DNA from: Photobacterium rosenbergii
GTDB taxonomy: Bacteria; Pseudomonadota; Gammaproteobacteria; Enterobacterales; Vibrionaceae
DNA: 64,000 nucleotides
NCBI RefSeq assembly: GCF_003026455.1
Contig: NZ_PYMB01000003.1
Span: 1-64,000, forward strand
Direction of reading: 5' to 3'
In this document: positions 61,347 to 64,000 of the stretch, piece after piece
How positions within the stretch are numbered: the stretch's first letter is position 1
How the letters are laid out: every line of letters begins with the position of its first letter
Program-made: the position numbers and the translations under genes
The notes under the pieces: model-generated
The model's database searches: none
Told to the model about the DNA's origin: nothing
The model's input: only the letters and a program-made list of their open reading frames with translations

Positions 61347-63644
61347 ATGACATTACGGACAAAAACAATCATAGGTATCGCATCGATAGAGGCCTTGGTA
61401 TTGGCGGTATTGATTTTTACCGGCCTGCAGTGGCTCAAAAACTCCAATGACAGCCGCCTTGAAACGGGTAGCAAACAGCTTGTCAGTGTCTTTGCCAGTG
61501 CTACCAGAGATGCCGTCCTTGCCACTGATCTTGCCTACCTAGACAGCTTTGCCCAATCGATCACTGCTGAGCATAACCTTGCCTACATCCGTATTACCGA
61601 CCGCAATGGTTTGGAACTGACCCGTCATGGTGAATACCACAATGTGACTAACCATAACTTGCCCTCTGAGGTGACCGATGGTGTTTATGATGTTTGTAGC
61701 GAGATAGTCGTCGGCGGTCAGTTTTACGGTAAGGTGGAGATGGGGGTAAGGGTCGATGACTTCCAAGCTCTTATGTCACAAGCGACAAGAATGAGTTTGT
61801 TGATTGCGGTATTGGAAATGACCCTAGTTGCTATCTTTTCATTTGCACTGGGCACCTATTTACTTCGACGCTTGGAAAAGCTCAAACAAGGGGTAGAGCA
61901 AGTCGGGAAAATAGGCCCCGGTGGGCAAATTGCCATTACCGGTAATGATGAAGTAACAAGGGTCGGTGAAGCATTCAATCAGATGTCACTCTCATTGGCG
62001 TTGGCTCAGCAAGGCTTGGCGCAAAAGCATCAGCAACAAATTGAACTGACAGAAAAGGTAACCGAGCTTGCCCAAGTGGCAGAGCATGCCAGGGACGTCA
62101 TTATTATCACTGATGCCAAAGGCTACATAACTTGGGTTAACCCTGCGTTTGAAGCGCTGACAGGTTACCAATTCGAAGAAGCTCTGGGGAAGCAGCCCGG
62201 TGATCTTCTTCAGGGAAGGGGGACAGACAAAGCGGCAGTTGCCCAAATGTCGGCTTCACTTGCACAAAAGAAAGCCGTTAAAGTCGAGTTGCTCAACTAT
62301 ACCAAGCAAGGTCACGCATACTGGGTTGAGATGGATATTTCCCCGGTGCTTGATCAAGATGGCGAGGTGGTTAGGTTTATCGCGGTGGAGCGTGATATTA
62401 CCGAACGACGCAGGGTGAACAAAAGACTTGAAGGGGCACTTGAACAGGCGACTAAAGCGAACTCGGCAAAATCTGACTTCCTCGCCAATATGAGCCATGA
62501 AATCCGTACCCCAATGAATGCCATTATGGGGCTGAGTGAACTGCTACTCGATAAAGTGACTATCCCAGAGCAGCACGAAAAGTTGAAGATAATCAACCAG
62601 TCGGCTGAAAATCTTGTCACTATCATTAACGATATTTTGGATTACAGCAAAATCGAAGCGGGCAAGTTAACCCTCAATGATGCCCCGTTTGATTTGCGGG
62701 AAGTATTGGAGCAAGTTGTTGAACTCAGTGCCTATCAAGCCAAGAACAAAGGCTTGCCGGTAATGCTCGACATGCCATCAGATATCCATACCCAAGTGAT
62801 TGGTGACAAAGGGCGTCTCAATCAGGTGTTACTGAACCTATTGGGCAATGCTGTGAAGTTTACCCAAAAAGGTCATATAAAACTGTCTGTTACCGAGGAG
62901 CTTTTAGGCCAGGGACCTCTGTTTCGGTTTACAGTCGAAGATACAGGGATGGGGATCCCTGAAGATCGTCTGCCATATATCATGGATAAATTCGAACAGG
63001 TAGACAACTCAGCAACCCGTGAGTTTGAGGGGACGGGGCTTGGTTTGGCAATCTGTAAGCACTTGGTGGCATTATTTGGTGGTAAGTTGCAGGTCCAATC
63101 TATACAAGATGTCGGATCGACGTTTAGTTTCACGATTGGCCTCAAACTGCAAGAAGATGTCGTTAGTGAGGGCATGGCGGAGCGGGTTGTCCAATCAACA
63201 AGTGCAATTCAAACGGAAGAGGAGGCCTTACCGGCGCTCAACGTTTTGGTGGCTGAAGATAGCCAGGTAAACCGAATGCTGGTCGAAGCTATGCTGGCCA
63301 ATAGTCAACTGAACCTTATCTTTGCAAAAGATGGCCAAGAAGCCGTTGATCTATACCAACAGCATCGATTTGATATGGTCATCACCGATATCTCAATGCC
63401 AAGGAAAGATGGTTACGCCGTCACAAGTGAGATTAGGGCGTTACAACAAAGCAGTCAGTTTCCGTGGTGTCCGGTCATCGCCTTGTCAGCCCATGCCATG
63501 CTTGAAGAACAGGAAAACTGCCACCAACGCGGGCTGGATGACTATTTGACCAAGCCCGTTAAGAAACATGAGTTGCTGGCTATGATCGCGAAGTGGGGAG
63601 TGACTGCTGATAACGCTCGCGAATGTAGTTCACGATATGTTTGA
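61347..63644 (+). CDS. Hybrid sensor histidine kinase (HAMP-PAS-HisKA-HATPase-REC)
   Basis: Membrane kinase of 765 residues. TM1 at about 8-29, periplasmic domain 30-148, TM2 at about 149-172, HAMP at 173-225, PAS at 235-355, dimerisation box with H384 in SHEIRTPMN, ATPase domain 485-600 (NxxxN, DTGMGI, GTGLGLAI), and a receiver with D681 in TDISMPRKDGY. The receiver is fused but no Hpt domain is present, so a phosphorelay partner must be separate. The PAS has the LOV-like pattern GKQPGDLLQG but lacks the LOV cysteine. Downstream of the PhnD-like gene. The final 65 bp overlap a convergent LysR gene. Confidence 0.94.
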   Translation: MTLRTKTIIGIASIEALVLAVLIFTGLQWLKNSNDSRLETGSKQLVSVFASATRDAVLATDLAYLDSFAQSITAEHNLAYIRITDRNGLELTRHGEYHNVTNHNLPSEVTDGVYDVCSEIVVGGQFYGKVEMGVRVDDFQALMSQATRMSLLIAVLEMTLVAIFSFALGTYLLRRLEKLKQGVEQVGKIGPGGQIAITGNDEVTRVGEAFNQMSLSLALAQQGLAQKHQQQIELTEKVTELAQVAEHARDVIIITDAKGYITWVNPAFEALTGYQFEEALGKQPGDLLQGRGTDKAAVAQMSASLAQKKAVKVELLNYTKQGHAYWVEMDISPVLDQDGEVVRFIAVERDITERRRVNKRLEGALEQATKANSAKSDFLANMSHEIRTPMNAIMGLSELLLDKVTIPEQHEKLKIINQSAENLVTIINDILDYSKIEAGKLTLNDAPFDLREVLEQVVELSAYQAKNKGLPVMLDMPSDIHTQVIGDKGRLNQVLLNLLGNAVKFTQKGHIKLSVTEELLGQGPLFRFTVEDTGMGIPEDRLPYIMDKFEQVDNSATREFEGTGLGLAICKHLVALFGGKLQVQSIQDVGSTFSFTIGLKLQEDVVSEGMAERVVQSTSAIQTEEEALPALNVLVAEDSQVNRMLVEAMLANSQLNLIFAKDGQEAVDLYQQHRFDMVITDISMPRKDGYAVTSEIRALQQSSQFPWCPVIALSAHAMLEEQENCHQRGLDDYLTKPVKKHELLAMIAKWGVTADNARECSSRYV

Positions 63645-64000
63645 TTTGGCTTTGTGCGTGTCTGCGGCCGAGATAATAAGCGTACATATCCCGTTTGCGT
63701 GGCTGTAAAGAGTCGATAGGTAAAACCATCATCTTTTCATCTTGTACCATCGAACTGGGTAGTAAAGCAATATACTGGCCGGTCATGGCTGCATGATACG
63801 CCAGCCCCAGATCATCAACGATCAACCCTTGGTGTGGGGTGATCGTCAATTCATTCTGTTCATTGTCAAAAAATTTCCACTGCGTAGCAGGGCGGGTTAT
63901 GACTGCTGGGAGGCTTTCTAGTTTCTCGGTAGATATGGGCCCTTCGGATAAACTATGCCTTTCCACGTAGGAACGATGGGCGCAAACGACGTAAGGAATA
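63580..64000 (-). CDS. LysR-family regulator, partial (N-terminus beyond the window)
   Basis: The C-terminal 139 residues of a LysR effector domain. The frame continues open to the window end, with IPYVVCAHRSYVERHS as the usual substrate-binding-domain pattern, so the gene is cut by the edge. Its last 65 bp are antisense to the kinase gene end; the two are convergent. Confidence 0.85.
   Translation of the reverse strand, partial: IPYVVCAHRSYVERHSLSEGPISTEKLESLPAVITRPATQWKFFDNEQNELTITPHQGLIVDDLGLAYHAAMTGQYIALLPSSMVQDEKMMVLPIDSLQPRKRDMYAYYLGRRHAQSQIKHIVNYIRERYQQSLPTSRS

Overview
The window looks like a chromosomal segment of a Vibrionaceae-type gammaproteobacterium, most probably Photobacterium or a close relative. 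This is a judgement from gene content, moderate GC and the dense hairpin terminators; no search was run. I see no rRNA or tRNA genes, no insertion sequences, no phage genes and no CRISPR array. Protein families are named from recognised motifs.

Layout. 1-4.1 kb: a GntR regulator, a RspA/ManD-type sugar-acid dehydratase and a divergent PTS EIIBC permease, sharing a control region with inverted AATTGGTA half-sites. 4.2-7 kb: a 15-copy GGACCAA heptamer array in front of an exported retropepsin-like protein, a 5'-truncated CDF transporter remnant, and pepE. 7-15.4 kb: an OFA-type MFS permease, a divergent FolD paralogue, a DUF3179 protein, a LysR regulator, an S1/P1 nuclease, a homocysteine S-methyltransferase and an exported glutathione peroxidase. 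15.8-28.1 kb: an ExeM/Xds-like nuclease, a DMT permease, an MFS pump split by a ten-G tract, an NTF2-like gene split by an in-frame TAG, an SDR enzyme, a radical SAM/DUF1349 pair, a LysR regulator and a 5'-nucleotidase lipoprotein. 28.5-37 kb: an RpiR regulator behind three GGGA/TCCC palindromes, DcuC, PepT, an AGCS symporter, a PhnA-like zinc-ribbon mini-protein and NAD-malic enzyme.

37.3-52.2 kb is the most distinctive block: a LysR gene, two divergent secreted sulfatases (both with CTAGR active sites) around a perfect CRP-type site, an octaheme cytochrome c with a TPR tail, then a tightly packed MoxR - DUF58 - DUF4381 - vWA - vWA/TPR - BatD operon, closed by another LysR gene. The likely theme is uptake of sulfated substrates with an envelope redox protein and a MoxR/vWA assembly module.

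52.2-64 kb: an alpha/beta hydrolase with DUF2784, a ferric-reductase-like flavocytochrome, an outer-membrane barrel protein, a tandem pair of genes encoding identical 103-residue secreted proteins, SelO, DUF2237, a divergent HxlR / NTF2-like pair, a PhnD-like binding protein paired with a hybrid histidine kinase, and a LysR gene cut by the window end.

Functional threads. The two nucleases and the 5'-nucleotidase together could degrade extracellular nucleic acid to nucleosides and phosphate. Five LysR, one GntR, one RpiR and one HxlR regulator sit beside the genes they probably control. Three genes are visibly damaged (CDF, MFS, NTF2-like), and one of these, the G-tract MFS gene, may be a phase-variable switch.
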